A stretch of 64,000 nucleotides of DNA from Limnanthes douglasii subsp. nivea (GCA_036936605.1 JAUPFV010000001.1:210597138-210661137); one strand, 5' to 3'. Positions 1 to 12,585 are shown, counted from the first letter of the stretch. The notes: a model not told the origin generated them from the letters alone. Numbers and translations: made by a program.

Positions 1-877
1 TCTACATCTACTTCCCTGAATCCTTTTATTCTGCATAATTTAGGCCATCGTGGATAGCTCAAGCTTCAGCTTATAATGGAGTGAGCATTCCATAGTTGTT
101 CTTGTATCCAAGTAAAAGTTTTTTATGATAGTCTGATGATAACTGCACCACTGGCTTCTTCAGAGAGTGAGCAGCTGGCCTCAGAATTGATTTTATATCT
201 TCCATGACTATGAGGAGTTCATGTAAGGTAAGTAACCTTTTTTTATAAGTAAGTGGTTAGTACATCCTAGTATAACAGCTTCACTTTCACAATTCAGTGT
301 TTATTTTTTAGTAGCTTGGAATAGTCTAGTCCCATCAGCATGTCTTAAAATACTTAATTGCTATGTTTATAGAAGTTTTGTCTAAGCTCATCTTCACTTT
401 ATTTTTCTGTTTCCATATGACCTTGCATCTTATTGTAGGCAAGATTGTTTTGATATGTATCATGTTAGAGGCTGACCAAAACCATGTCATAAACATGTGT
501 TTCACAGTCATGAATATTTGAATTTCTACCTTTTAAACACCTGCAAAATAAGACCAGATTTCCCAAGAAAATGTACAAGATACAAATAAATAATTTGTAG
601 TGTCTGAGTTTAGGCAGAATTGACATTTTGATGCCAATGTTAGGTGTTTATATTGTACACTAAGTCAGTAGGCAATTTATTAAAGATAAGTCTCCAAGAA
701 AAGAAGGAACATTTCCTTGGAGAAATTTGGTTCCGCAGATTTCCATACAAAGATGAACTGCTGTGGGTTGTTCTCATAACTTAAATAGTATCATTTATAT
801 TAAAGATACCATCCTTTGATGGTTTCCATATAATGGCATCATTGGTCTAACTATTGATACTAAGTTTAGTGATTAAA
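1..877 (-). mobile_element. LINE remnant, 3' part (zf-RVT and RNase H regions)
   Basis: Reading the minus strand gives a decayed stretch matching the C-terminal half of plant L1-type ORF2. The zf-RVT region lies at about 250-800, with pieces such as SPRKCSFFSWRLIFNKLPTD that align with PKKHSFIHWKLVKNYMSTDS of the LINE at 16304-22678. An RNase H piece lies at about 1-110, with xAEAxAIHDGLNYA and then KGFREVDV, like AEARALMDGL and KGFFSVDVE. It carries many stops and frameshifts. It continues at 5749-6480 beyond the inserted copia element and runs off the left edge of the window. The domains are seen directly by translation; the limits are approximate. Confidence 0.75.
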
Positions 878-882
878 CTTAT
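878..882. repeat. Target site duplication CTTAT (left)
   Basis: CTTAT directly precedes the left LTR of the copia element and is repeated exactly at 5744-5748 after the right LTR. Five base pairs is the usual Ty1/copia target duplication. Confidence 0.92.
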
Positions 883-1241
883 TGTTATAAAATACTATGC
901 AATTATCACAAAATGGCTCAAGCACAAAATATATACGAAGGAAAGATTTAAATGAAACACAGGATTTAACGTGGTTCGACAATTGTCTACGTCAACGGGT
1001 GCCGCCAGAGAAAGAGTTTCACTATGATAGAAAAGGTTACAGATTTCAGATTGTGTTTTATGTCGCCCTAGTAATCTATTTATAGGGAATTAATAGACTT
1101 ACTAGACTATGGGCCTAATGGGCCTAATGGGCTCATACCACAAGACTAACTCAAGTGATTGGACAATATCACTATCACAACACAAAACTGTACTGCCGGA
1201 CACAGTACACTGTCAATGCACTATTCGACTCATTCACAACA
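883..1241 (-). repeat. Copia 3' LTR (left)
   Basis: The left LTR begins TGTTATAAAATACTATG and ends CATTCACAACA on the plus strand (TG...CA). It is 359 bp and matches 5395-5743 almost throughout. It contains a 9-bp tandem duplication (GGCCTAATG twice) that the right LTR lacks. Confidence 0.92.
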
Positions 1242-1253
1242 AATCTTCCCATT
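1242..1253 (-). other. Polypurine tract of the copia element
   Basis: The internal sequence touching the left LTR reads AATGGGAAGATT on the minus strand. This is purine-rich and directly upstream of the 3' LTR, as expected for the plus-strand primer site. Confidence 0.7.
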
Positions 1254-1330
1254 GAGGCGAATATCCTTTCTTCACTATCAACAAAGAATATTCTCTTCTT
1301 CTGACTCACCAAATGCCCTTAAGGCATTCA

Positions 1331-4300
1331 CTATATAGTGCGAACACCGATCCAGTTTAGGCACTCCCTAAACTTTCGAACTGATACTTCCTTGGTCATT
1401 ATATCTGCTGGATTATCGTGTGTAGACACTTTCTTCACATCAACAATTCCCTTTGATATTATATCACGAATAAAATGATACCTAACATCTATTTGCTTTG
1501 TACGCTCATGGTACATCTGGTTCCCTGTAAGGTGTATGGCGCTTTGATTGTCACAAAACACTTTTGTAGTACTCATATCCAAGCCCAAATTTGCCACCAA
1601 ACCTTGCAACCATATTGCCTCTTTAAATACTTCTGTTACCGTCATGTACTCTGCCTCTATTGTAGACAAAGCTACAGTAGCTTGCAACTGTGCTTTCCAA
1701 GTGATCGCACTCCCAGATAGAGTAAATACATATCCTGTCAGAGATCTTATTTTATCCATATCACCTGCAAAATCAGAATCAACAAAACCAACCAATGATC
1801 TTGCAACATCATTCAGCGATTCACCAATATCGGTTTTGTTAAAAGTTAAGCCAACGTTCACAATATTCTTCAGATACCGAAGTATCCATTTCACTGCCTG
1901 CCAGTGTTCTTTCCCAGGACATCCCATGTACCTGCTTACTACACTAACCGCATGTGAAATATCAAGACGTGTGCATACCATAGCATACATGATACTACCA
2001 ACTGCACTTGCATATGGAACCTTCGACATTTGTTCCAAATCAGCATCGTCCTTGGCCACTCCTACTGCAGACAACTTGAAATGAGTAGCAAAAGGAATGC
2101 TAACTATTTTAGCATCAAACATGTTGAATCGTTTTAACACTTTCTCAATATAGCTTCGTTGAGACAAATGTAATGATCCTAAATTTCTGTTCCTGATAAT
2201 CTTCATACCAAGAATTTTATTTGCTCTACCCAGATCCTTCATCTCAAACTCGACACAAAGCTGCTTCTTTAACTGCACGATGTGTGAGAGACTACAAGCG
2301 GCAATAAGCATATCATCCACATACAACAACAACTAAACATAAGAATCATCTCACATCTTTTGATGATACACACAACTATCATATGGACTCCTCGTGAACC
2401 CTTTTGACACCATGAATGTATCAAAACGTTTGTACCATTGCCTAGGTGATTGTTTCAAACCATACAGTGACCTTTTCAGCAGACAGACTTTGTCCTCCAT
2501 ATTAGGTTTGATAAATCCCTCTGGTTGTCTCATGTAGATTTTCTCCTCCAATTCACTATGTAGAAATGCAGTCTTCACATCCAACTGCTCAAGCTCTAAA
2601 TCTTGCAAAACTACTATGGCTAACAAAACTCGAATCGAACTATGCTTCACCACTGGAGAAAACACTTCATTGAAGTCGATTCCTTCCCTTTGAGTAAAAC
2701 CCTTAGCGATCAATCTTGCTTTGAATCGAGATGCCTCAACCCCTGGATTACCTTCCTTTTTCGTAAACACTCATTTACTGCCTACTGTCTTCTGTTCTTT
2801 AGGCACGTCAACAAGCTTCCATGTTTGATTCTTATGAAGAGATTCAATCTCTTCCCCCATAGCACTAATCCATCGATCTGCCTCTGAACTCGCTATAGCT
2901 TCTCTGTAGCTACTAGGTTCTTGCATCTCAACTTTTTCTGCAACTGACAGAGCATATGCAACTAGATTCACATACTTTTTTGGAAGTCTAATATCTCTTC
3001 TTTCTCTGCCCAATGCTATGCTATAAGGTTGTTGTTCTGGTTCAGGCGCATCATCGTCACTATCATCTGATGCTGACGCTTCACCTCCTGATTCTGGATC
3101 CACCTCAGAACCACTTGAATTATTGGACCTGCTAGGAACCGATTCTACTTCAAGCTCCACCTGTTTACTCACAACCGATCATGATTCGACCATTTCTCCT
3201 ACTTTCTTCTGACTGTCTATAGAAGCAAACTCATTAAAAGTAACGTCCCTACTGATGAGAAAACTGGAGATTTTGGAGATGTACACCATAACCTATATCC
3301 CTTCACTCTAGTAGCATATCCTAGAAATATGCATCTCTTTGCCCTCGGCTCAAGCTTACCATCTCTCACATGAGCATACGCATGATAACCGAACACCCTC
3401 AAATGTTCATAATCAGCCGACGATCCAGACCAAATCTCAAAATGAGTTTTACAATCAATAGCCGTTGATGGAGACCGATTCACCAAGTAACACATTGTAT
3501 TGATAGCTTCAGCCCAAAAATCCTTTCCCACACCGGAATGCGAGAGCATACTTCGTGCCTTGTCACAAAGTGTTCTGTTCATTCTTTTTGGGACTCATTC
3601 TATTGTGGTGTTCTAGAACAAGTGCGATGGCGCACTATTCCTCAGCTTCGCAGAACTCGTTGAACTCACGACTGCAATATTCTAACCCATTATATGTCCT
3701 AAGACGTTTGATTTTTCTTCCTGTTTGCTTCTCAATCATCGTCTTCCATTTGACAAAGGTTGAATATGCCTCATCTTTCGTTTTCAGAAAGTAAACCCAC
3801 ACCATCCTTGAATAATCATCGATCAAACTCATGTAGTATTTGGCTCTGCTCTTGGATGGAATTCTGTTTGGACCCCAAAGATCTGATTGAATGTAGTCCC
3901 CTGTGCCTTTAGTCTTTCTTACAGCCGATTTGCTGAATTTGACTCTAGTTTGTTTACCAAACACACAGTGCTCACAAAATCCCAATGATTCTGCTTTATA
4001 CCCTTTCAACAAATCTCTATTTCCCAAAACAGCTAATCCTGTGTCACTCATGTGACCAAGAGGCCAATGCCACAACTTATTTTGATCCTGCTTACTTTGG
4101 CTATTACTCCCTGATGATACTACTGCTGCATCGTCCATAACAACACTCCCCTGGAGAATGTAAAGACCCTTCTGCAAACTGTCTTTCATGTATACCATTG
4201 AGCCTTTTGTCACTTTGATTACACCATTTTCTGCATGGTACTTGTAACCCCGAGAGTCTAGAGTCCCACGAGAAATCAGGTTTCTTTTTAACCCAGAAAC

Positions 4301-4486
4301 ATGCCAGCACGTCAAGATTCGAACAACCCCGTCAAACATTCTGATTCTGACGTTACCAATACCACCAACAGTCAACGAATGATTGTTCCCTAAATAGACA
4401 GTTCATTGCATTGGCTTGTACGTATCAAACCACTGCTTGAACTGACACATGTGATATGTAGCGCCAGTATCAAGTACCCAAGAGTT
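1331..4486 (-). pseudogene. Copia pol: protease, integrase, RT, RNase H (broken)
   Basis: Minus-strand pol remnant. The protease motif LDTGATYHMC is at about 4440-4475. A GAG-pre-integrase zinc region (HWPLGHMSD, CEHCVFGK) and the start of the integrase core fall in 3635-4375. The rest of the integrase is in 3217-3582, in a shifted frame. A linker lies at 2771-3172, the RT (DVKTAFLHSELEEKIYM) at 2351-2770, and the RT end (YVDDMLIAA) plus RNase H (VDSDFAGD) at 1331-2332. Stops interrupt the frame just after gag, near 4376, and twice near 2333-2350. Compensating frameshifts bracket 3217-3582. It is one decayed polyprotein, not several genes. Confidence 0.9.
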
Positions 4487-5338
4487 TTACCCAAAGTCTG
4501 AACTCACGGACAATACATCTCCTTTACCACTATTTTCACTATCGTCGGAATCGTTCACACCTTCAACAATGTTTGCTGCATTTTCCTTTTGATTTCCCTT
4601 CTTACCATTCAGTTTCAGACAATCTCTCCTATAATGACCCTGCTCACCGCATTCATAACAGTTTGAGTGCTTCACCATTGACTCGGACCTCCAGTTCTTC
4701 CTTCTTAAAGAACTTGCTTTACTTTTAGATCTTCCCCTAGTCATAAGACCTTCCCCTTCAGCTTGATTTTCTGGCTGCAACTGTCTCATCTCTTTTGATT
4801 TCAGTGCCCCTTTGACATCTGATAGCGATAACTTATCCTTACCATACATAATGGTATCTACAAAGTTTTCATAGGGAGCTGGTAATGATTTCAATACAAA
4901 CAAAGCTTGATCCTCATCCTCAATATTGATATCTATGTTCTCCAAGTCCATCATAATTGATTTAAAATTATCTAGGTGCTCTGTAATAGACATACCTTCT
5001 TTCAATCTGAAATCATACAAACGTTTCTTCAAGTATAATCGGTTTACTACTGATTTCTCTGAGTAAAGATCTCCTAGCTTTTTCCACGCGCAGGCAGCAG
5101 TCTTCTCACCATTAATCTCGCGAAGCACATTGTCTTTCACACTCATTAAAATCCAGCACAAAGCCCTTTCTTGAAGATCTTGTTTCTTATCTTCTTTCAT
5201 CTCTTCTAATAACTTATTCTCCACAGCCTTCCACAGCCCTTGTAGTACCAATGAATATTTCAGTTTAATCTTCTACAACGCAAAGCTGGATCCCCCATCA
5301 AATTTTTCAATCATTTATTTTATTGCTATAGACGCCAT
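4487..5338 (-). pseudogene. Copia gag (broken)
   Basis: The likely original ATG is at 5336-5338 (MASIAIK...), in frame with the long open stretch that starts at 5251. Two stops fall between them. The open part is a UBN2/gag-type capsid region (KRLYDFRLKEGMSITEHLDN) followed by a CCHC zinc knuckle, CYECGEQGHYRRDC, near residue 200 of the open part. It ends at a TAA that separates it, in the same frame, from the protease, where an intact copia element would read straight on. Start choice is by homology to copia gags. Confidence 0.85.
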
Positions 5339-5378
5339 TGTGAAACCCTAATTGCAAAAGCCCTAATTTCACCACGTG

Positions 5379-5390
5379 GCTCTGATACCA
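5379..5390 (-). other. Copia primer binding site (tRNA-Met-i)
   Basis: The minus strand reads TGGTATCAGAGC, the standard plant copia PBS complementary to the 3' end of initiator tRNA-Met. It lies a few bases inside the 5' LTR (right-hand LTR) and fixes the element's direction. Confidence 0.95.
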
Positions 5391-5394
5391 ATTT

Positions 5395-5743
5395 TGTTAT
5401 AAAATACTATGTAATTATCACAAAATGGCTCAAGCACAAAATATATACGAATGAAATATTTAAATGAAACACAGGATTTAACGTGGTTCGACAATTGTTT
5501 ACGTCCACGGGCGCCGCCAGATAAGGAGTTTCACTATGATAAAAAAGGTTACAGATTTCAGATTGTGGTTTGTGTCGCCCTAGTAATCTATTTATAGGGA
5601 ATTAATAGACTTACTAGAGTATGGGCCTAATGGGCTCATACTACAAGACTAACTCAAGTGATTAGACAATATCACTATCACAACACAAAACTGTACTGCC
5701 GGACACAGTACACTGTCAGGCACTATTCGACTCATTCACAACA
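5395..5743 (-). repeat. Copia 5' LTR (right)
   Basis: The 349-bp partner of 883-1241, with the same TGTTATAAAATACTATG start and TTCACAACA end. It is followed at once by the CTTAT duplication. Confidence 0.92.
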
Positions 5744-5748
5744 CTTAT
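5744..5748. repeat. Target site duplication CTTAT (right)
   Basis: Exact repeat of 878-882. Removing 883-5748 rejoins the LINE remnant on either side. Confidence 0.92.
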
Positions 5749-6480
5749 ATTGTAGTAAGTTAGAATACGCTTAAGTTTATTCATATCCCATGAGTTATCA
5801 TGCCACAAAGAACAAACCATCTTACATTTAAACCAGCTATTATTTAAGCTATAATTGAGATTGATAATGAGAGACCTACCATACCAATTTTCCAACCAGA
5901 TTTCCATCTTACCACGACCAAGTTTCCATTTGATATGAGCTTCAGTAAATTCCTTTATTTTGGCCAATATTTTCTAAGTTTGTGAGCCCTCTTTGGAGTA
6001 GTCTACTTGAAGATGATGTTTGTCATTACAATAAATGTTATGTAATTGACTAGCCCATAGAGAATTTTTTTTCTCTGAATCTGATCCAGAGCTTACATGA
6101 GAAAGCTTTTTAATCCAGTGAGTTTCTTACATTAAGTCCTTCATACTTAAAAGGCTTACAATTTACTGGTCAAGAAGTCGAGTGGATTTTATTTTCTTCT
6201 CTACAGGATCCCCACAAGAATCTATTCATTATTCTTTCAATTTTTGTTATGATTGAAGTAGGAATCCAGTAGCTCTGTAACCAGTATAGAGGGATAGATA
6301 TTAAGATAGAATTCATTAATGTTAGACGACCACCATACGGAAGCTTCTTGCCTTCCTAGCTTAATATTTTGTCTTTAATTTTTTTTTCAAATAAAGGTAT
6401 AACGTTGACTAACTTGTTGTGCGGGCTAAGCGTTACACCTAAATTTGTTGTAGGGAGAAGAGAAAACGTCTTTTCTTTGT
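5749..6480 (-). mobile_element. LINE remnant, RT thumb and post-RT region
   Basis: The minus strand carries the part of ORF2 that precedes the piece at 1-877. From about 6475 downward it reads LLPTTNLGVTLSP, then FEKKIKDKILS, KLPYGGRLTLMNSI, WGSCREENK, KLWIRFREKNSLWASQL and, at 5749-5967, LGRGKMEIWLENWYG. The matching parts of the LINE at 16304-22678 are LPTDYLGITIS, SFSGRITLINVV and LGEGNMDFWLDRWSG. Frames change several times. The copia element inserted just downstream of the LENWYG region. The upstream RT core is not visible in the AT-rich DNA beyond 6480. Confidence 0.75.
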
Positions 6481-9400
6481 ATGTAATCTATTATAAAATT
6501 GAACTGATTCAAAACAAACTTTAATCGATCAATATTTGTAATTTTTTAAAATTAGATAAGCATAATATTAATCAAACAGCATTCGCAATGTTTTTTAAAA
6601 TAAATTCGAAAAAAATTCAATCAATCAATATTTACAAAATTCGATGGATTTATAATCGAGTAAATAAAAACTTAAACAAAATAACATTTCAAATTTAATG
6701 TCATGTTCTACTTTTTATCTTATTAAAATATTTATCTTTATATCCATATTGTTTAATTTATCTAATTAAAATATTCATCTTCTTTAATCTATCTTATTAA
6801 AATCTCTATCTTCTTTCATCATTTTCTCCCTTATTTAATTTATTTAATTACAATCCCTCCTTCATAAACAATGATCTATTAACTTTTAAATCAAATATGT
6901 AATATAAAACAATAAAAGAAGACAAAGATAAAGAAAAATCCAATTTTGGGAGAGAAATATTAAACCAAATAAAATAGAAACAAATTATTAAAAAAAATAA
7001 GAACACTTACAAAATCAACCGATGTAGATGCGGACTACATATTCCAGTTTACAAATATGTAAACTTAAAATTTGTCTTAAAAACCTCTATTATCCAAGAT
7101 TTTAATTTTAAAAATTCTTCAAAATAGTAATTATTTAAAATTTTAATTTAAAATTTTCCTTCAAAATAGTCATTATTTCATCTTTTTAAATTAAATTTTT
7201 CATTAAAAATAATCATTACTTCATATTTTTAAATTAAATTTTTTCTTAAAAATACCTACTATCCCAAAATAAACTATATGAATTAACTCATATTTTACGG
7301 TAAGCGGGGGCCAGCGCCCCTCCAGACCCATATGTACGTCAGTCACATACATCACTGCTGGAAACAATTAAATCGTCATGACACTCTTATATCTCGACAC
7401 TATGTGTTTTTCTAGTGCCATATTGTGCCAAAACTAGGCTAACTCATGTTATTTTAGGACCTCATCGAATCGTGAGCATGTCATTTATTGATTTTTAAAT
7501 ATTAAAAATATTTGAGGTTTTATGTTATGTTCCTATTTGTCTTATACACATATCAGGTTGTATGTTTAGTTGTTATGCACATATATGTATGTTTTTTTTG
7601 TTTAAGGATGTATAATTTATGTTGTCTCGTCCACATACACTTTAAGTTACACTTTAATGATAATGTAAATGCTTATTTATCAAGATGTAAAGTTAATGTT
7701 CTACAATCATTGAGCGATAGACCTTGAGATATAATGGTTGATATCTTACATGCCTAAGAATTGTTTATTTCAAATTTGGAGTATAAATATCGTTTATATA
7801 TCTTCATATATCTCAGTCCATGGGATATTTTAGCCTTTAATATATTATTGTAGGTTAATTCATGTTAGGTTCATTAGATTGTAAGAATTGTAAGGATTAC
7901 TTCAATTTTCATGGTGTGAAGAGGTGCAACATAATCATTATCTTTCATGTAAGATTGGTATTATGCACAAATCACACATCAACACTCTATATATTTGTTC
8001 TTAGAAACTGTATTGTCAACCTAACTATAATGCCAAAGTGATCCATATTAGTGATTCATATAGGAAATTTGTTTGGATGATTAGTGGCAAAGATCGTACT
8101 TATGTGCATAAGTCAGCCAAAATAAGATTATGCACGCATTAGAAAACTACAACATGATTTTTTTTTACTTTCGCACGTCGCATACTTATACACAATTGGA
8201 AATTATTGTTGAATTATTTCGGTAAAGTATGGCACAAAATAGTCAAACTGGTCCAAAAAATCTTCAGTTATATTTAAATATGGTTGTGAATCAATATCAT
8301 TCTCGTCAAATAATTTCCTTTCATATTTAATGTATAGTCCATTGGCCCAAAGTTCTCCGCTAAGGATTACAACAAGTCGGTTCATATAAATTCATGTCCA
8401 ATCTTTAGATATGAAAAATTTAGTGTTTTATGTTTTGTTTATTCTATAAGTAAAATTAAGTGTTCTAGTTGTTATTTTTAAGTAATCATATGCAAAACTA
8501 TATTAAGTTTAGTTTAGTATAATGAAAGTATAATATATTTACTCATTGGGAATGTTAGGATATCTTTCAGATAATGAATCTGAATGAAGTTTTCTTATAA
8601 TTATTCTGATAATTAAATATTGGATAAGAAAAATGTATTAGCAAGGATAAGATCCAATCGTATAAGTTTGATGATATTCAATTAGGCATTATTTAGGCAT
8701 ATCATAGCATATTCTTTGAGGAGATAACAAAAATAGTTGCAAATTTCGCTCTCAGTATTCATATTTTATTAGGTTTATCCAAGTTTGATGAATATAAAAA
8801 TTATATAGATTAAAATGTTAGCATTGGACTTAATTATAGACAAGCAAAATTGTGAATTTATAATAAAAATAGTTACAATTTTATTGCCTGATCAAGTGGC
8901 AAAATTTACTTTTTGATGGACCTTTCACAAAGATATCGTTATTAACTTGGCACTTCAATTATTTATGTCTAAGTTAAGATAGGATAGACTCTTTATTTGT
9001 TGTCAATGTAAATTTTGAAAAATAAAAAGAAAAAAATATTTGGTTTTTACCAAGAAAGAGGCTTACACGGTGAAAATCTCTAAAAACAATACAAGCATCT
9101 AGAAGGATAATTTAGTTGCACGTGGCTTCATATCTTAAGACTATTGAGTAAACTTTAGCATAAAAGTTTAAATTTATTATGAAAAATCTGAAACATATTT
9201 AAAAGGATTGTGAGAGGTTTGAAACTTGGCTTGGCCAAAAAAAATATTTTCACGTCTTTGATCTAGACTATGTTTTAATTTTATTTTTCATTCCTAGAGG
9301 TATATGATGGACTGATACGTATATCACTATCACAAAATGTGTTTCTATGACAGATAAATCAAATCTCCAACAATTAAGTGATGGAAACTGTTTTAGGGAC

Positions 9401-10636
9401 AATGAAAATTCATGTATAGATAAAATGATTTGAAGATTACATATATTTTATTAAATACATATTTATGTATGATATTGTAAAATAAATTGAAATCGAATAA
9501 TGAATAAGTATACTTTCGCCACAAGCATTTGGGTCACGCCTCGTGTGATGAGAATGGAAATGTAGTTGCTCGAGGTTCTATATACCATTTTCAATATTCT
9601 AACTATAAAAATATGTATTGGATATATAAAATAGAAACATGTTAAATAAAGAAAATAAGATGCATACCGAGAAATAGGAAAGTTAGATAAAATTCAAAAG
9701 GATGCATATCATTCATAAGTAGGGATTGGAAAGATAAACGCATATTATTTATAAATATTTTTTTGGTTATATTATGCATACATTTCACCATAACTAATAT
9801 TTTTAGAAAAGTATAAGTATTTTAAGGTAGTCGTAGAACCATTTTGATAAAAAATAATTAAATATTTCATGATCTTGTTTGCTTAGTTAACGAGTGCAAA
9901 GTTTTCATCCTAAAGTAATATATTTGGAAGAACTTATTAAAAAATGATATATTAACTTTAAGTCTAGAGAAACATTTGTTTGATACACTTATATATTTAG
10001 AGATATCTAGCGGAAGTGAAGTTCTATAGGCCTCGCAAAAGGGAACTAAACCATTCATTACGTGGATTGCTACTAATCACGTTCTCATACAAACCTCACT
10101 ATGTTGCCTACATGCTTACAATCTACACAAAATCACCTACGACATTCGGTAAATTCTCCAACACAAGGTCCATGATATATGCAATGTAACATACTCACAT
10201 GAAACAAGTACATTTATATATGGTATTCACTTTATCATTTAGCAAATACTATGAGGGAAATTTATCCATATTCAACAAAGAATCAAAGCATGCCGAAGAA
10301 GCAGGTAACATCCTAACAACATACTATTTTCTCTTTTCTTTTGTCAAAATAGAGATTTTTAGCCTTAAGGGAGATTTTGGCCAACAAAGGTTTTTAATTA
10401 GGTGGAATAAAATAGGTATGAGCCAAGTTGGAGATGTCTCTGATAATACTTCGGCTAGGAAAATCAATATAACTAAGTTCTAATACTTTTCGAATTCTAA
10501 CCAACATGGCTGGCATAATTTCTTCAGCATGATCAACGACTCCTCAACAGAAAAGATCAAAATGAAGATAGAGCTACGAAAACTGGAAAAATAAAAATAA
10601 GACAAGCTCCATCAAAGGCGGATAAGAACAAGAAGA
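6481..10636. other. AT-rich intergenic DNA, no gene seen
   Basis: About 4 kb of strongly AT-rich sequence with only short chance ORFs (for example 8203-8385, 9867-10058, 10199-10483) that I do not recognise. A small GC-rich palindrome, GGGGC-CAGC-GCCCC, lies at 7307-7320. No LTR, TIR or coding similarity could be supported. Confidence 0.6.
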
Positions 10637-11165
10637 TTAAATTATCCGGATATTATATTTGACCATTATATAGTCCTTAAAATCCATTCCATCGCAAAAC
10701 AAATACAAAATAGAAGACGAAGCATCTAGAGTTGAAATAGATCCCAGCCCATCAGATTTTCCTCGAAATCCAGTGATATCACAGTTGCAGTGTTCACTCC
10801 AATATTTATTTTGTTGTCCTAATCGTTTCATCGCATTGGCTGCAAATTGAAGAGAGACCAAAGCACTCTTAAAAGAACTAACCTCTGACATTGGAGCAAT
10901 AACCTGATCATGAATGCTGATAATTGGGGTTTTCTCTCCCATTCCAATACGATATGTAGCTCCAGTAGCTTTAACTTTCATGACCAACGTCCCAATATCA
11001 GGTTACCCTTTGGTTATGTGACTATGATCAATCTGGCATATCCCAACACTGAACATTATCGGTTTCAACCACTCTCGTCTTTCCCCACAACCATGCAATT
11101 TTTTACTCGAGAACCGGTAGACATATGTAGCCTCTGTAGTTTCTGGTTCGGTAATGATGTCTTGT
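10637..11165 (-). pseudogene. Fragment of FGAM synthase (PFAS-like) plus unrecognised sequence
   Basis: On the minus strand the stretch around 11000-11090 reads GERREWLKPIMFSVG and then QIDHSHITKG, a hallmark of phosphoribosylformylglycinamidine synthase, the large purine-synthesis enzyme. It continues YRIGMG and then GEKTPIISIHDQ at 10637-10987. In the enzyme these two motifs are separated by several dozen residues. Here they are fused at a shared MG, so an internal segment is missing. The rest of the open stretch (FAANAMKRLGQQNKYWSEHC) I do not recognise. There is a stop between ITKG and PDIG. It is a non-functional gene fragment, probably carried by the adjacent LTR element. Confidence 0.6.
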
Positions 11166-11526
11166 GACAAAAAAAATCTTTCTATGCTTTCATATTAGCC
11201 AAAGTATCAACGATTGGCTGGTAATCACTATAACAACAAAGATTTCTGGCAATGGTCTTCTCTGTTTCCTTCCTCAAGTAAACACTTTTGCTAGAGCTTT
11301 CATTGAACACCTTGTTTGCGTCTTCGACGAAGTCACATCAATCGTACATATGAACAAGTTTTCTGCAGAGGAACGAGTTATCAGCAAGGCCATTGATTCG
11401 AATATGAACGTTGGCTTGCTTTTCATAACCAAGGAAGATGAACTCATTTAAGTCTTTTAACTTCGACATATCGGCCTGATGTCGCAGTAGGTGAGAGAGG
11501 GGACTCTTTCTTGTCTGACTAATCAT
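11166..11526 (-). pseudogene. Fragment of a pentatricopeptide repeat (PPR) gene
   Basis: The minus strand reads QANVHIRINGLADNSFLCRK, LVHMYD, a stop, then DFVEDANKVFNESSSKSVY. This is the classic PPR sequence (loop to LVHMYxxCG, xxDAxKVFDE, NVYSWNALL). As I recall, the closest relative is a chloroplast-type Arabidopsis PPR protein. It covers roughly one and a half repeats, with a stop and later frame loss. It adjoins the FGAM-synthase fragment on the same strand, so two unrelated host genes are side by side as short pieces. Confidence 0.6.
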
Positions 11527-11917
11527 TGCATCAATAAAATTGGTTTTTGAAATAATATTCGGTTATATGTTCACAGTACACCTTCTCTTTGAAATTTCAA
11601 GTGGTTTGGATGATGGAGAAATAGTACGTAGAACTTCAGCGTGATGTTGTTTTGTTTGTTTGTGTTTACTTTTTCTTCGGTTGCTTCTCTTCCAAGTTCG
11701 TTTTTGGCTTCTGATTTTTTTATTTCTCGTCGAATACGATATCCAATCTGGTATCTGATTTGAACCTCCGATGACAATAAAATCTGTATCCAATATTTTA
11801 TTCTTCTTTATTTTTATTTTAAATTATACTTTGTATTGTGAATAATATGAGTTTTATTCACTAGTTTGATCATTGGAGATGAATTTCTGTCTACCGATAA
11901 AAAATTTGATTTTGAGT

Positions 11918-12585
11918 TTATTTTTTCGACGAAAAAATTGGTTTCGAAAGTTCTAATTTTTCTGAGGTTTTTGATTTCTTATCATCAACGCTCTTCTCTT
12001 GGACCTCGCCATCATACTTGTCGTAAATCAGTTTGTCAAACACTGGCTCAGACACAGTTTTAACATCACAACTAAGATCGGTAGCTGGTGCAGCATGAGC
12101 ATGAAACCCATTAATTGGTGGTGGTCTTGGAGACACTACTCTAGATGGAACCAATATAAACTTGCAACCATCTTTCACAAAACTGTATCGATTCGTTCTA
12201 CCATCATAAGTAGAATTCCTCTAAAAACACCATGGATGCCTTAAAACTAGACGACAAACGTCTATGGAAAGTACGTCACACCATGTTGTATCTTTGTAAT
12301 TACCAACAGAAAATGAAATTTGACAGCATTTAGAAACGGTTACCTCAGTGTACTTTATCAGTCCTCATAGTATGTACGGGTATAGAATAGCTTCAGTCTT
12401 CAGCGCCAGTTTCTTTTAACAACATCCTCTGAAATCAGATTCTCATAGATATCTGAATCATTTATAAACTTGCAGATTCTTCGTCCAATTGTGCAGGTAG
12501 ATTGGAAGATGTCGTTTTCAATTCTATCCTTCAAATCAAGAGGTACCCAGAACATGATTCATGTATCTGCGTAGCAGGAATTGAT
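11918..12585 (-). pseudogene. Ty3/gypsy protease-region remnant
   Basis: From 12585 down, the minus strand gives FWVPLDLKDRIENDIFQ, then ICKFINDSDIYENLISEDVV, a gypsy aspartic protease in which the D-S-G-S active site has become D-S-D-I. It then gives ISFSVGNYKDTTWCDVLS, RLVLRHPW and YDGRTNRYSFVKDG, matching the region after the protease in plant gypsy polyproteins (DxxWCDVVPMDACHLLLGRPW). Frames shift at least twice. It starts only tens of bases from the PBS, so gag has been lost. From about 11900 down to the PPR piece there is an unrecognised basic open stretch. Confidence 0.65.

Larger units (their letters stand above)
883..5743 (-). mobile_element. Ty1/copia LTR retrotransposon, decayed, Tork-like
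   Basis: A complete but inactive copia element on the minus strand, about 4.86 kb. It has LTRs at 883-1241 and 5395-5743, an initiator-tRNA-Met PBS at 5379-5390, a purine tract at 1242-1253, and gag, protease, integrase, RT and RNase H in copia order. The two LTRs differ at roughly 17 positions, and the left one carries an extra copy of the 9-mer GGCCTAATG, so the insertion is not recent. Coding is broken by several stops and frameshifts. It sits inside a LINE of the same orientation. The Tork assignment rests on the integrase and RT motifs (CEHCVFGKQTRV, DVKTAFLH) and is inference. Confidence 0.93.

Noticed and set aside
1475..2084. Plus-strand ORFs of 81 and 178 codons opposite the copia RT and RNase H
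   Set aside because: They are mirror frames of the minus-strand pol remnant and show no family motif.
7301..7330. GC-rich palindrome GGGGC-CAGC-GCCCC in AT-rich DNA
   Set aside because: It resembles a Helitron 3' hairpin, but no CTRR end or matching 5' end could be placed, so no element is claimed.
8203..8385. 60-codon minus-strand ORF
   Set aside because: No recognisable motif, no neighbours, and its length is expected by chance in this AT-rich DNA.
9500..9600. Plus-strand words CDENGNVVARGS resembling a copia RT start
   Set aside because: Too short and isolated; no flanking copia motif in any frame.
10199..10483. 94-codon plus-strand ORF
   Set aside because: No family recognised and no support from context; kept as unassigned.
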